DNA from: an uncultured Clostridia bacterium
GTDB lineage: Bacteria; Bacillota; Clostridia; Christensenellales; Borkfalkiaceae
Reading direction: 5' to 3'
DNA: 64,000 bases
NCBI GenBank assembly: GCA_947630705.1
Contig: CANRIK010000002.1
Span: forward strand, 1 to 64,000
Of this stretch, positions 56,325 through 64,000 are shown piece by piece. Position numbers and translations under genes: made by a program. The notes beneath the pieces were generated by a model. That model saw only the letters and a list, made by a program, of their open reading frames with translations. It ran no database searches and was not told where the DNA came from. Position 1 is the stretch's first letter, and each line of letters opens with the position of its first letter.

Positions 56325-57731
56325 ATGAACGTTAAAGAAATTGACATGACTTCGGGCAACAAGCTCTTCAAGAGCATGTGCCTCTTTATAGCTCCCCTCA
56401 TGTTCACGGGGATATTACAGCTTCTGTACACGGCGAGCGACCTTATAATTTGCGGATTATTCGGCCCGAGCAATTCCACCGCGGCCATTTCGGAGACCAA
56501 CCCGTTGGTGAATCTTATAGTAAACACCTTTCTGGGGCTGGCCACCGGATCGAACGTGCTGATGGCGCAGTGTTACGGCGCGAACGACAGACAGCGCGGC
56601 GAGCGAGTCGTCTGCACCTCAATGGCAATGTCGCTCGTTCTGGGCGTTGCCGTGGGAGTGTTCGGGGCCGTCTGCTCTAAATATTTTCTGATATGGATGC
56701 AGACTCCGGATGACATCATAGACTTCTCCGCAGAGTATCTCGCCATATATTTTATCGGCGTGCCGTTCACAATGATATACAACTTCGGCTCCTCCCTTCT
56801 TCGGGCTGTGGGCGACACAAGAAAGCCCTTTTACTTTCTCACCGCCTCCGGCATTATAAACGTTCTTTTGAATCTGCTGTTCGTCATAGTGTTCCGGCTG
56901 GGAGTGGCCGGCGTTGCGATATGCACATCAATTTCGCAATTCTGCGCCGCCGCAATGGTGATTGTCTACATGCTTAAAAAGAGAAACTCTTTCTTTTCCT
57001 TCAAACTGCATAAAATAAGATTTTACGCGAAAGAGACGGGGGAGATTACAAAAATCGGGCTGCCGGCCGGAATTCAGTCATTTATATTTTCGCTGTCCAA
57101 TCTCATGATAATGTCGAGCATAAATTCCCTCGGCACCGAAGTGCTCGGCGGAAACGGAGCGTCGTCCTCGCTGGAAGGCTTCGTATACACCGCCATGGAG
57201 AGCTGCGCGCAGGGGGCAATGACCTTTGCCTCCGCAAACTACGGCGCGCGCAACAAGGCAAATATAGTGCGCGTAATGAGATACGCGCTGATTCTGATAG
57301 TGATAGTCTGGGCCGTTTTGAGCGCTATAATATTGCTGCTCGCAAGACAGCTATTGGGGCTGTACGTCTCGACGGAAGCCGCCGCAAACGCCGGCTTGCA
57401 GAGACTGTTCGCAATACTTCTGACATATTTTCTGTGCGGATTCATGGACACCTTCGCCTACTGTCTGCGCGCCATCGGCTACTCCCTTCTTCCGGCAATC
57501 GTAAGCGCGGTGGGAGCGTGCGGATTCCGACTGATATGGGTGTTCTTCATATTCCCCATTCCCTTCTTCAACAATCTTCTATGGCTGGCGCTGTCTTACC
57601 CCATTTCGTGGGTAATAACGGGCACGGTGCAGGCCGTATGCTTTTTTGCGCTCTATGGCAGACTGCGCTTTGACAAGTACGCGGAAAATCCCCGTGCAGA
57701 GAGCACTCTTCATCGCGAAGAGCGTGCATAG
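56325..57731 (+). CDS. MATE family efflux transporter
   Basis: 468 residues, 12 TM segments. D-L-I-I-C-G-L-F-G-P and V-L-M-A-Q-C-Y-G-A-N-D-R-Q-R in the first half, repeated as A-M-T-F-A-S-A-N-Y-G-A-R-N in the second, are MatE signatures. Close to the DinF/NorM branch. GAGGATTGG precedes ATG. Own promoter; monocistronic. Substrate unknown. Confidence 0.9.
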   Translation: MNVKEIDMTSGNKLFKSMCLFIAPLMFTGILQLLYTASDLIICGLFGPSNSTAAISETNPLVNLIVNTFLGLATGSNVLMAQCYGANDRQRGERVVCTSMAMSLVLGVAVGVFGAVCSKYFLIWMQTPDDIIDFSAEYLAIYFIGVPFTMIYNFGSSLLRAVGDTRKPFYFLTASGIINVLLNLLFVIVFRLGVAGVAICTSISQFCAAAMVIVYMLKKRNSFFSFKLHKIRFYAKETGEITKIGLPAGIQSFIFSLSNLMIMSSINSLGTEVLGGNGASSSLEGFVYTAMESCAQGAMTFASANYGARNKANIVRVMRYALILIVIVWAVLSAIILLLARQLLGLYVSTEAAANAGLQRLFAILLTYFLCGFMDTFAYCLRAIGYSLLPAIVSAVGACGFRLIWVFFIFPIPFFNNLLWLALSYPISWVITGTVQAVCFFALYGRLRFDKYAENPRAESTLHREERA

Positions 57732-57763
57732 AGCGTCTTTAAAAGAAAAAATTTCATATACTC

Positions 57764-57792
57764 TTGAAATCGGAACGGGAATATGATATAAT
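57764..57792 (+). promoter_or_regulatory. Promoter of the ECF-S / DUF1893 / AKR operon
   Basis: -35 TTGAAA (57764-57769), 17-bp spacer, -10 TATAAT (57787-57792), about 22 nt before the start codon's SD region. Confidence 0.65.
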
Positions 57793-57820
57793 TGTCAAAA
57801 TTCATTTTGGAGAAAAAAAT

Positions 57821-58390
57821 ATGTTGGATTGCGTTCTTGCAAAACATAAATCTTACGTAAGAATTACGGTCAAAACAACCATTTCCGTACTGCTGGTCAT
57901 TATGGCGTTCGCCCTTCCTCAACTGACTCACGCCATAGGCGGAGCCGAGGCCGGTTCCGTATACATGCCAATGTATATGCCGGCTTTGCTTGCCGGACTT
58001 CTGCTCGGCTGGCAATGGGGGCTTGCAGTGGGACTTCTCTCCCCGACGGTAAGCTACGGCTTTACTTTGCTTGCGTCGGGCACGGCAATGCCCTCGCTGC
58101 AAAGATTGCCCTATATGATACTCGAAACGGGCGCATACGGGCTCATAACCGGATTGTTCTCCGGCCGCGCAGCAAAGAACGCTCTTCTCGCCTTCCCGGC
58201 GGTACTCGCGGCGCAGGCCACGGGCAGAGCTATATACATTGTGTACAACTTGATTGCCGGCAGAGATTTTGCCTCGCTCTGGGCATCGGTGCAGACGGGC
58301 CTGACGGGGCTCTGGCTTCAAGCAATAATAGTGCCGCTTGCGGCAATGCTGCTATTTGCGGCGATGAAAGATGAACGGCAAACCGAATAG
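57821..58390 (+). CDS. ECF transporter S-component-like membrane protein
   Basis: 189 residues from ATG 57821 (TTGGAG upstream; a frame back to 57764 includes the promoter and is rejected). Six TM segments; P-M-Y-M-P-A-L-L-A-G-L-L-L-G-W-Q-W-G and P-Y-M-I-L-E-T-G-A-Y-G-L in the middle are characteristic of vitamin/metal S components of energy-coupling-factor transporters. Substrate unknown; the next genes are DUF1893 and an aldo/keto reductase, with overlaps of 20 and 4 bp. Confidence 0.75.
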   Translation: MLDCVLAKHKSYVRITVKTTISVLLVIMAFALPQLTHAIGGAEAGSVYMPMYMPALLAGLLLGWQWGLAVGLLSPTVSYGFTLLASGTAMPSLQRLPYMILETGAYGLITGLFSGRAAKNALLAFPAVLAAQATGRAIYIVYNLIAGRDFASLWASVQTGLTGLWLQAIIVPLAAMLLFAAMKDERQTE

Positions 58391-58775
58391 AGCCGAAGAG
58401 CTCTTACAAAATGGCGCCACTCTCGTGCTTATCGACGGGAGCGGCGTCTTGTGCTACTATGACAGAGGCATTAAAACTCTTCTCTCCCTTCAAGGGAAGT
58501 TGGAGGGTGCCTTCGCCGCGGACAAGGTAATAGGCAAAGCCGCGGCAATGCTGTTCGTGCGCGGAAAAATAGGCGAGGTGTATGCGGAATTGATATCGGA
58601 GCCGGCTCTCGAAGTGTTCGAAAGGCACGGCGTGCCCTGCTCATATAAAAAATGCGTGCCTAATATAATAAACCGCGAGGGCACGGGCATGTGTCCCATG
58701 GAACGGGCGGTGCTCGACGTGGACGACGTAGAGAAAGCGTACGAAATTCTGATTGAAAGGACGGGCGGAAGATGA
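58371..58775 (+). CDS. DUF1893 family protein
   Basis: 134 residues; D-G-S-G-V-L-C-Y-Y-D-R-G-I-K-T-L-L (about 22-38), G-K-A-A-A-M-L-F-V-R-G-K (about 54-65) and C-P-M-E-R-A-V-L at the end mark DUF1893, a small alpha/beta family related to cytidine-deaminase-like folds, function unknown. Overlaps the transporter gene by 20 bp and the next by 4 bp (ATGA), so tightly coupled. Confidence 0.8.
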   Translation: MNGKPNRAEELLQNGATLVLIDGSGVLCYYDRGIKTLLSLQGKLEGAFAADKVIGKAAAMLFVRGKIGEVYAELISEPALEVFERHGVPCSYKKCVPNIINREGTGMCPMERAVLDVDDVEKAYEILIERTGGR

Positions 58776-59881
58776 AGAAACTGGGCTTCGGCTGTATGCG
58801 TCTGCCCGTTATAGGCGGCGACCAGAGCAACATAGACATTGAAAAATTCAAACGCATGGTGGACGTGTTTCAGAGCCGCGGCTTCACTTACTACGACACT
58901 GCCTACGTCTATCACGGCGGAAAGAGCGAAGAGGCTGTGCGCGAAGCGCTTGTAAAAAGATACGACAGAGACGCCTATACCGTAACCACGAAGATGCCCA
59001 TGTTCGCCATAAGCGAAAGGGCCGACCTTAAAAGAATTTTCGACGAACAGCTTAAACGGCTGGGCGTGGATTTTATCGACTATTATTGGCTGCACGCCCT
59101 GAATAAAAAAGAATACGAAAAGGCGGAAAGGCTCGAAGCCTTCCGGTTCATCTCCGAAAAGAAAGCCGAAGGAAAAGTAAAACACATAGGCTTTTCCTTC
59201 CACGATACTCCACAACTGCTCGACAGAATACTCACCGAACACCCCGAGGCGGAGTATGTTCAGCTTCAAATAAATTACATAGATTGGGATTCGCCCACGG
59301 TCTGCGCCGGAGATTGCTACAATGTAGCCGCGGCGCACAATAAGCCGGTAATCGTCATGGAGCCCGTAAAGGGCGGAGCGTTGGTAAACGTGCCCGAAGC
59401 GGTCAAAGCCATGTTTTTAAGTCGGAATCCGGAGGCTTCGACGGCGAGCTGGGCAATACGATATGCCGCAAGCCTCGAAAACGTCGTTACTGTGCTCTCC
59501 GGAATGTCCGATCTGGTGCAGATAGAGGACAATACGTCGTATATGAGCAATTTCACTCCTCTCGACGACGGCGAAAGACAGATAGTCGAGCTGGCGGCAA
59601 AAGTTATAAAGGACAATACATTTATCCCCTGCACCTCCTGCCGCTATTGCGTTGACGGCTGTCCGAAGAAGATTTCCATACCCGACTATTTCACTCTTTA
59701 CAACGAGCACAGACGCATGCACGGGCACTCCGACAGCGATTACTATTACGATAACGTATTCGGCGCAAGAGGCGGAAAACCCGGGAACTGCATAGGCTGC
59801 GGCAAATGCGAGGCCGTTTGTCCGCAGAAACTTTCCATAAGAAAGTATTTAAAGCAGGTGGCTTTGGAATTCGAAAAATAA
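58772..59881 (+). CDS. Aldo/keto reductase with 4Fe-4S ferredoxin domain
   Basis: 369 residues. About 1-280 is the AKR barrel: L-G-F-G-C-M-R-L-P, Y-Y-D-T-A-Y-V-Y-H-G-G-K-S-E (catalytic Asp/Tyr), T-T-K-M-P (Lys) and Y-Y-W-L-H-A (His-like). C-terminal about 285-360 carries C-x-x-C-x-x-C-x-x-x-C-P (T-S-C-R-Y-C-V-D-G-C-P) and C-I-G-C-G-K-C-E-A-V-C-P, two 4Fe-4S clusters. Such fused AKRs are common in anaerobes; substrate unknown. Last gene of the ECF-S operon. Confidence 0.92.
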   Translation: MKKLGFGCMRLPVIGGDQSNIDIEKFKRMVDVFQSRGFTYYDTAYVYHGGKSEEAVREALVKRYDRDAYTVTTKMPMFAISERADLKRIFDEQLKRLGVDFIDYYWLHALNKKEYEKAERLEAFRFISEKKAEGKVKHIGFSFHDTPQLLDRILTEHPEAEYVQLQINYIDWDSPTVCAGDCYNVAAAHNKPVIVMEPVKGGALVNVPEAVKAMFLSRNPEASTASWAIRYAASLENVVTVLSGMSDLVQIEDNTSYMSNFTPLDDGERQIVELAAKVIKDNTFIPCTSCRYCVDGCPKKISIPDYFTLYNEHRRMHGHSDSDYYYDNVFGARGGKPGNCIGCGKCEAVCPQKLSIRKYLKQVALEFEK

Positions 59882-59955
59882 AACCGACTTTTTGCGGCGG
59901 AGAAATTCCGCCGCAAGCATGTTTATAAACGGAGGATATTGTAAATAAAATCTGT

Positions 59956-60888
59956 ATGTGTACTGCTCTGGGATTTAAAACGGAAAACAATTATCTGTTC
60001 GGAAGAACGCTGGACGTCTGCTCCTCTGACGGCGAGAAAATAGTTCTCACTCCCGAAAATTTTCCCCTCGTTTTCAGAGACGGAACAAAACTCCAAAAGC
60101 ACCGCGCAATCTTGGGAACGGCGTGCGTCGTGGGGGGATTGCCCCTATACTATGACGCGATGAACGCCGACGGGCTGTGCATGGCCGGACTGAATTTCCC
60201 CGATAACGCCGTGTACCACAAGAGACAGGACGGCAAAATAAACGTCGCTCCTTTCGAGATAATATTATACATTCTGGGCAAGTGCGGAACGCTTCGCGAG
60301 GCGCGCGCGGAACTCGAAAAACTGAACGTGTGCGACATTTCCTTTTCGGACAAGCTGCCCCATACTCCTCTGCACTGGATGATAGGCGACGGCACGGGAG
60401 AGCTCGTGGCGGAGAGCGTGGCCGACGGTCTCAAAGTGTACGACAACCCCTCCGGCGTGCTCACAAATAATCCTCCCTTCCCCCAACAGCTCTTCAATCT
60501 CAAAAATTATTCCCGTCTTTCTCCCTACAATCCGCGCAAACCGTTCACCGACAAGCTCGACCTGCAACCGTACAGCCGCGGAATGGGAGCATTGGGACTG
60601 CCCGGCGACTGGTCGTCTCCCTCGCGCTTTGTAAGAGCGGCGTTTGTAAAGTTCAATTACCTCACGGAGGGCGGAGAGGCGACGGAAAACGACTTCTTCA
60701 ACATGCTCGACGCGGTGAAAGTACCCAACGGGTGCGTGGAAGGAGCAAACGGATTTCAGTATACCGTATACTCCTGCTGCTGCGATACCGGAAATCTGAC
60801 TTACACTATGAAAACCTACGGCGGCGCGATACATTCGGCCGATTTCAAAAGCGGCGCAGACGGAACGCGGCTTATAACAGCCGATTGA
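59956..60888 (+). CDS. Choloylglycine hydrolase family (bile-salt hydrolase / penicillin acylase type)
   Basis: 310 residues of the Ntn-hydrolase fold. M-C-T at the start provides the N-terminal Cys nucleophile after Met removal; F-G-R-T-L-D (Arg/Asp near 16-20), M-N-A-D-G-L-C-M-A-G-L-N-F (about 68-80), L-T-N-N-P-P-F (Asn near 173) and S-R-F-V-R-A (Arg near 220) are the other active-site elements. Substrate (conjugated bile salts, penicillin V, acyl-homoserine lactones) cannot be told by eye. GGAGG lies about 20 nt before the ATG, longer than usual. Confidence 0.88.
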   Translation: MCTALGFKTENNYLFGRTLDVCSSDGEKIVLTPENFPLVFRDGTKLQKHRAILGTACVVGGLPLYYDAMNADGLCMAGLNFPDNAVYHKRQDGKINVAPFEIILYILGKCGTLREARAELEKLNVCDISFSDKLPHTPLHWMIGDGTGELVAESVADGLKVYDNPSGVLTNNPPFPQQLFNLKNYSRLSPYNPRKPFTDKLDLQPYSRGMGALGLPGDWSSPSRFVRAAFVKFNYLTEGGEATENDFFNMLDAVKVPNGCVEGANGFQYTVYSCCCDTGNLTYTMKTYGGAIHSADFKSGADGTRLITAD

Positions 60889-60894
60889 TGACGG

Positions 60895-60940
60895 ACGAAG
60901 TACTTTATTGAAAGGCAAACGAAGTATTTTATTGAAAGGA
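60895..60940 (+). repeat. 23-bp tandem repeat after the choloylglycine-hydrolase gene
   Basis: ACGAAGTACTTTATTGAAAGG-CA recurs once in tandem with one T/C change (60895-60917, 60918-60940). Confidence 0.6.
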
Positions 60941-60941
60941 A

Positions 60942-60979
60942 GGGCGCGCGGACTTAAATGTCCGCGCGCCCTTTTATTT
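60942..60979 (+). terminator. Terminator of the choloylglycine-hydrolase gene
   Basis: 12-bp perfect GC-rich stem (60942-60953 with 60960-60971), followed by TTTTATTTG. Confidence 0.85.
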
Positions 60980-61011
60980 GTTTTTGATTTCTTCTGCTTA
61001 TTTTACTTTCA

Positions 61012-61533
61012 TTATATTAAATACAGCAATACTCCCAACGCCGCTCCAAATACCACGGCGATACGGAACAGTATATTGAATATTTTATATATCTTTCTTC
61101 TCTTTTTGACTTTGGCGTTATAGGCGCACAGCACGCCCTCCTCACAGAGGGGCACGTCCGATTCGGCTGTAACGACCGGCTTATCGCCCGTCGCGCTCGA
61201 AACTATATCGAAATTAATGTGCGCGTCGGCGTCGGCCTTTCCGCTCGCCGAATAGAAGATTTCCTGCTCCTCGTACTTTTTGAATCTGGGCGCAAACAGC
61301 CCGAATATCCCGAAAAACCAGAAAAGAAGCGTCCAGCCGAACCAATATTTAATCGACAGCAACGACTTCCTTATGATGCGTATTTCGAATTCTCCGTTTT
61401 CTTCCGTTTGAGCTTCGACCGCATAACCGCCCTTCTCCACGGGGGAAAATCTGACGGGTTGCCCGTTCACATATACGACCGGATCGCGCAGACCGTACGA
61501 ATCTCTTATTTTAAAGAATAAATTCAGTTTCAT
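61012..61533 (-). CDS. Membrane protein of unknown function (two-gene unit)
   Basis: 173 residues from ATG 61533 (GAGGTG upstream). N-terminal beta-rich soluble part (K-L-N-L-F-F-K-I-R-D, then V-Y-V-N-G-Q-P-V-R-F), a TM hairpin (about 65-90), a soluble segment, and a C-terminal TM helix ending L-L-Y-L-I. No family recognised. Starts 10 bp after the preceding membrane protein gene. Confidence 0.65.
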   Translation of the reverse strand: MKLNLFFKIRDSYGLRDPVVYVNGQPVRFSPVEKGGYAVEAQTEENGEFEIRIIRKSLLSIKYWFGWTLLFWFFGIFGLFAPRFKKYEEQEIFYSASGKADADAHINFDIVSSATGDKPVVTAESDVPLCEEGVLCAYNAKVKKRRKIYKIFNILFRIAVVFGAALGVLLYLI

Positions 61534-61543
61534 GGCCGCCACC

Positions 61544-62080
61544 TCATAACACCGCCGAATACACGACGAACAGCAAAATTACATAGCTCAAAACGCCTAC
61601 CCCCGTAAACACGCATGAAACTATCGATTTTGCATAGTTTTTCTTGAAACCCGCCAGCTTTTTGTTTTTTATGCACAGCACGAGCGAGACCGTTGCGGCG
61701 GCTGCCGCAAATACGGCGGCTATGGGACAAATTATTTTATATGCGCCGAAAACCGACGGAGCGACATTGCTTACAACCGACAGAGCGGAACTGAAATCGA
61801 AAAGGGTCAAGACGTGGGCGACATGCTCTCTGAAACCCTCGATAATCCAACATAGGAACAGCGTACACGCCGAGCCGAACACGAGGAATATGAGATAGAA
61901 CACCAGCGCTATATCCCAAATAATTCCGCAGATATACATGAACGCATAGCCGGCTGCGGAAAACAGCCCCATGAACAGCGGAACCATCAATACAAGCGAA
62001 AGGACGAGCGCGAAAGAAGAGAACAGAGAGCACACGTTCATTACAACTACGTCGCGCTCATATGTGGGTAATTTTGACAT
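61544..62080 (-). CDS. Four-TM membrane protein of unknown function
   Basis: 178 residues with four hydrophobic segments (about 20-45, 47-75, 110-130, 155-178) and a short charged N-terminus (M-S-K-L-P-T-Y-E-R-D). AAGGAGGAGG before ATG. Paired with the following gene, so the two products may form one complex. Confidence 0.7.
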   Translation of the reverse strand: MSKLPTYERDVVVMNVCSLFSSFALVLSLVLMVPLFMGLFSAAGYAFMYICGIIWDIALVFYLIFLVFGSACTLFLCWIIEGFREHVAHVLTLFDFSSALSVVSNVAPSVFGAYKIICPIAAVFAAAAATVSLVLCIKNKKLAGFKKNYAKSIVSCVFTGVGVLSYVILLFVVYSAVL

Positions 62081-62155
62081 ACTTATCCTCCTCCTTATTT
62101 CTTATTTTGCACTTTTATTATATAAAATAAATAGCGCAATGTCAATGCCCATAGA

Positions 62156-62189
62156 AAACGGCGCCTCGCGGCTGTTGCCGCGAGGCGCC
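62156..62189. terminator. Terminator of the nad operon
   Basis: 12-bp perfect stem GGCGCCTCGCGG/CCGCGAGGCGCC (62160-62171 with 62178-62189); on minus followed by GTTTTC. Confidence 0.75.
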
Positions 62190-62226
62190 TTCGTTGCGAT
62201 TTCATTTCAGCTTTTATATTCCTGCT

Positions 62227-62736
62227 TTATATTTCGATAAGGAAGCCCGAAGCACGCAGTTTCTTCTCTATGTCGTCGAGAATTTTCTCGCTTTCGGCCG
62301 TCACGGTATGATAATGATAGCCGTCGGTTACGCTCATGAGCGGCTTCGAAGCTCCCGATTTCAGCGAGCGGTAGAGCTCCTCAACGTGCGTGCGGCTGTT
62401 GAGGTCGAGCCTCGCGGAAATTCTGCCGTACAGACGGTGGTTTACGAAGATATCCTCCACTCTTCCGCCGGCATCGATTATCAGCGCGCCCTCTTCCACT
62501 ATCTGGTCGAACGTATGTCGGCACTTGAACACGCGGCTGGCGCGCGCCCTCGTGTTGAACACGTAGCCGCGGTTTGTGGCGGTTATGTTATACCCGTTTG
62601 CGCGCAGTATGGCTATATCCTGCACTATTACCTGACGGGAAACGTCGAATTTTTCGGCAAGTATTCCGGCGGAAAGAGGATTTTCCGCGTTGCCGATGAG
62701 ACTCAATATCTCCTCTCTGCGGTTTGCGGCTTTCAT
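62227..62736 (-). CDS. niaR: NAD biosynthesis transcriptional repressor NiaR (HTH_11 + 3H domain)
   Basis: 169 residues. HTH_11 at the N-terminus (R-R-E-E-I-L-S-L-I, then L-A-E-K-F-D-V-S-R-Q-V-I-V-Q-D-I) and the 3H ligand domain with C-R-H-T, N-H-R-L-Y-G and Y-H-Y-H-T. NiaR represses NAD-synthesis genes when niacin is bound. Overlaps nadC by 4 bp, so it controls its own operon. Confidence 0.88.
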   Translation of the reverse strand: MKAANRREEILSLIGNAENPLSAGILAEKFDVSRQVIVQDIAILRANGYNITATNRGYVFNTRARASRVFKCRHTFDQIVEEGALIIDAGGRVEDIFVNHRLYGRISARLDLNSRTHVEELYRSLKSGASKPLMSVTDGYHYHTVTAESEKILDDIEKKLRASGFLIEI

Positions 62737-63599
62737 TCTTCCTCCATCAGCGGATGAAGATTTTTAAGGGAGAGGTCAAGTATGGGCGCGGAATGGGTCA
62801 GAGCTCCGCTCGACACAAAATCAACGCCTGTGTCGAGTATTTCGGCTATATTTTCGCGCGTGACGTTGCCGCTGCACTCCGTCAGCGCCCTGCCGCCTAT
62901 CATTTCGACCGCCGCTTTCATATCCTCTTTGGACATGTTGTCGAGCATGATAATGTCCGCTCCGGCTTCCAAAGCCTCCGCTACCTGTTCCAGATTCTCG
63001 ACTTCCACTTCTATTTTCCTTACGAAAGAGGCGTATTTCTTTGCCATGAGCACGGCGTTCTTAACGCCGCCCGCCGCGCCGATATGGTTGTCTTTGAGGA
63101 GTATGCCGTCCGAAAGATTGTATCGGTGATTTTCGCCGCCGCCCACCTTCACCGCATACTTTTCGAATATGCGCATGTTGGGAGTAGTCTTGCGAGTATC
63201 GAGAAGTCGGGTCTTGCTGCCGTCCAAAAGAGCGACCATCTCATGCGTGTAAGTGGCTATTCCGCTCATTCTTTGAAGGTAGTTGAGCGCGACTCTTTCG
63301 CCCGAAAGGAGCACCCTTATATCTCCCACCACCTCGGCGAGGAGCTGTCCCTTCCTGACTTCTTCTCCGTCCTTTACGTACGCCTTTATCCAAGTTCTGC
63401 CGTCGAGTATTTTGAAAGTGCGCTCGAACACTTCGAGACCGCAGATTATTCCGTCCTGCTTGCATATCAGCTGTACGCTGCCCTTTCTGAAATCGGGCAT
63501 TACGGCGTTGGTGCTCACGTCCTCGTTGGATATATCTTCTTTGAGCGCCGACTTTATCAGCTCGTCGGCATTAAGTACGCCCGAAATGGGGTTTAGCAT
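62733..63599 (-). CDS. nadC: Nicotinate-nucleotide pyrophosphorylase (carboxylating), NadC
   Basis: 288 residues. [11 protein letters not shown] (N-terminal), [13 protein letters not shown] (about 103-115), T-R-K-T-T-P (about 135) and [16 protein letters not shown] (about 155-170) are the quinolinate phosphoribosyltransferase signatures; E-V-E-V-E-N near 195. It converts quinolinate and PRPP to nicotinate mononucleotide. Overlaps nadB by 29 bp. Confidence 0.95.
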   Translation of the reverse strand: MLNPISGVLNADELIKSALKEDISNEDVSTNAVMPDFRKGSVQLICKQDGIICGLEVFERTFKILDGRTWIKAYVKDGEEVRKGQLLAEVVGDIRVLLSGERVALNYLQRMSGIATYTHEMVALLDGSKTRLLDTRKTTPNMRIFEKYAVKVGGGENHRYNLSDGILLKDNHIGAAGGVKNAVLMAKKYASFVRKIEVEVENLEQVAEALEAGADIIMLDNMSKEDMKAAVEMIGGRALTECSGNVTRENIAEILDTGVDFVSSGALTHSAPILDLSLKNLHPLMEEE

Positions 63600-64000
63600 C
63601 TTCCGCCTCCTTTATTGCCTTGCGTATATTATTCTTATATTCTTCCAAAAGTTCTTCCGGCTTCGAATATTGACCGAAATCCAGCTTCGACGCGGCATAT
63701 TCCGCGGTCAATCGGTCTATCGGCGTATAATTTGCCGAAATATCGAGCGCCGCGCGCTCGGCAAACAGCAGACTTTCCAAAAGGGAATTGGACGCAAGTC
63801 TGTTTGCGCCGTGCACTCCGTTGCAACATGTCTCGCCTACGGCGTACAGTCTGGGCATTGTGGTCTTTCCGTTCAAATCGCTGCGTATTCCGCCCATAAA
63901 ATAGTGCTGTGCCGGAACTACGGGGATACACTCCGTAAATACGTCGTATCCCTCTTCCGCGCACTTCTCCACGATAGAGGGAAAATGCGCCTTTATTTCC
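63571..64000 (-). CDS. nadB: L-aspartate oxidase NadB (C-terminal part, cut by window edge)
   Basis: The minus frame is open to the right edge; visible C-terminal 143 residues. [11 protein letters not shown] (substrate/FAD site), [23 protein letters not shown] (split here by the family's FAD-binding Ser/Asn) are diagnostic of NadB. The tail after this is short, lacking the long C-terminal helical domain of E. coli NadB. It oxidises aspartate to iminoaspartate for quinolinate synthesis; nadA should lie upstream, outside the window. Confidence 0.92.
   Translation of the reverse strand, partial: EIKAHFPSIVEKCAEEGYDVFTECIPVVPAQHYFMGGIRSDLNGKTTMPRLYAVGETCCNGVHGANRLASNSLLESLLFAERAALDISANYTPIDRLTAEYAASKLDFGQYSKPEELLEEYKNNIRKAIKEAEDAKPHFGRT

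Overview
The window looks like the chromosome of an anaerobic, low-to-mid GC Bacillota (Clostridia-type, probably a gut or rumen bacterium). The support is sigma-A promoters close to TTGACA-N17-TATAAT, strong AGGAGG ribosome sites, a rubrerythrin, ferredoxin-bearing enzymes, a choloylglycine-hydrolase-family enzyme, hemicellulose/uronate genes and a nadB-nadC-niaR operon. No rRNA and no CRISPR array were seen. All names are family-level readings by eye.

Layout. 1-3671 (minus) is the N-terminal part of a large BspA-type leucine-rich-repeat lipoprotein that runs off the left edge; its leader carries a promoter, pairing-competent segments and a terminator just before the start codon. 4194-8949 (minus) is a GH43 glycosidase / MATE transporter / polysaccharide deacetylase / kduD-like operon. 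9130-11529 holds a zinc-ribbon membrane protein, a divergent XRE repressor with a palindrome inside a consensus promoter, and a rubrerythrin. 11718-13892 is an OLD-type ATPase/TOPRIM nuclease. 14111-14385 is a tRNA-Val/Gly/Cys cluster.

Two integrated islands follow. Island 1 (about 14361-26466) sits in the 3' end of tRNA-Cys and is bounded by a 26-bp direct repeat. It carries a tyrosine integrase whose N-terminal part is separated by an in-frame TAG, a MATE-like transporter, a leaderless HTH regulator, an HxlR/SnoaL-like pair, and a phosphate module pstS-pstCA(fused)-pstB with a PhoP/PhoR-like two-component pair. Island 2 (about 26790-46864) is inserted in the anticodon loop of a tRNA-Leu(UAA), whose halves now lie 20 kb apart; the island carries an intact tRNA-Leu(UAA) next to its left end plus a 101-bp tandem duplication of end and tRNA 5' half. 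It has a related integrase, TnpV- and Mob-like genes, a homologous leaderless regulator, and a ten-gene AT-rich operon that I read as a non-canonical Dnd-like DNA sulfur-modification/defence system: PAPS-reductase-like protein, DUF4007, a 1.2-kaa P-loop ATPase, cysteine desulfurase, PLD-like/DEAD helicase, a 58-aa protein, a DndD-like SMC ATPase, a 166-aa protein, a GIY-YIG nuclease and a DGQHR (DndB-like) protein. A self-regulated XRE-Fic gene closes it.

Right of the islands come a restriction-modification locus (HTH / C5-methyltransferase fused to a putative nuclease / second C5-methyltransferase), a leaderless CDF transporter, a NUDIX-YraN fusion, an ArsB/NhaD-type permease, a second XRE plus spacer-operator module driving a small membrane protein and an lgt homologue, a MATE transporter, an ECF S component / DUF1893 / aldo-keto reductase operon, the choloylglycine-hydrolase-family gene, two small membrane proteins and nadB-nadC-niaR, with nadB cut by the right edge. 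Four defence-type loci (OLD, Dnd-like, Fic, RM) within 40 kb around tRNA targets mark this as a defence/integration hotspot.
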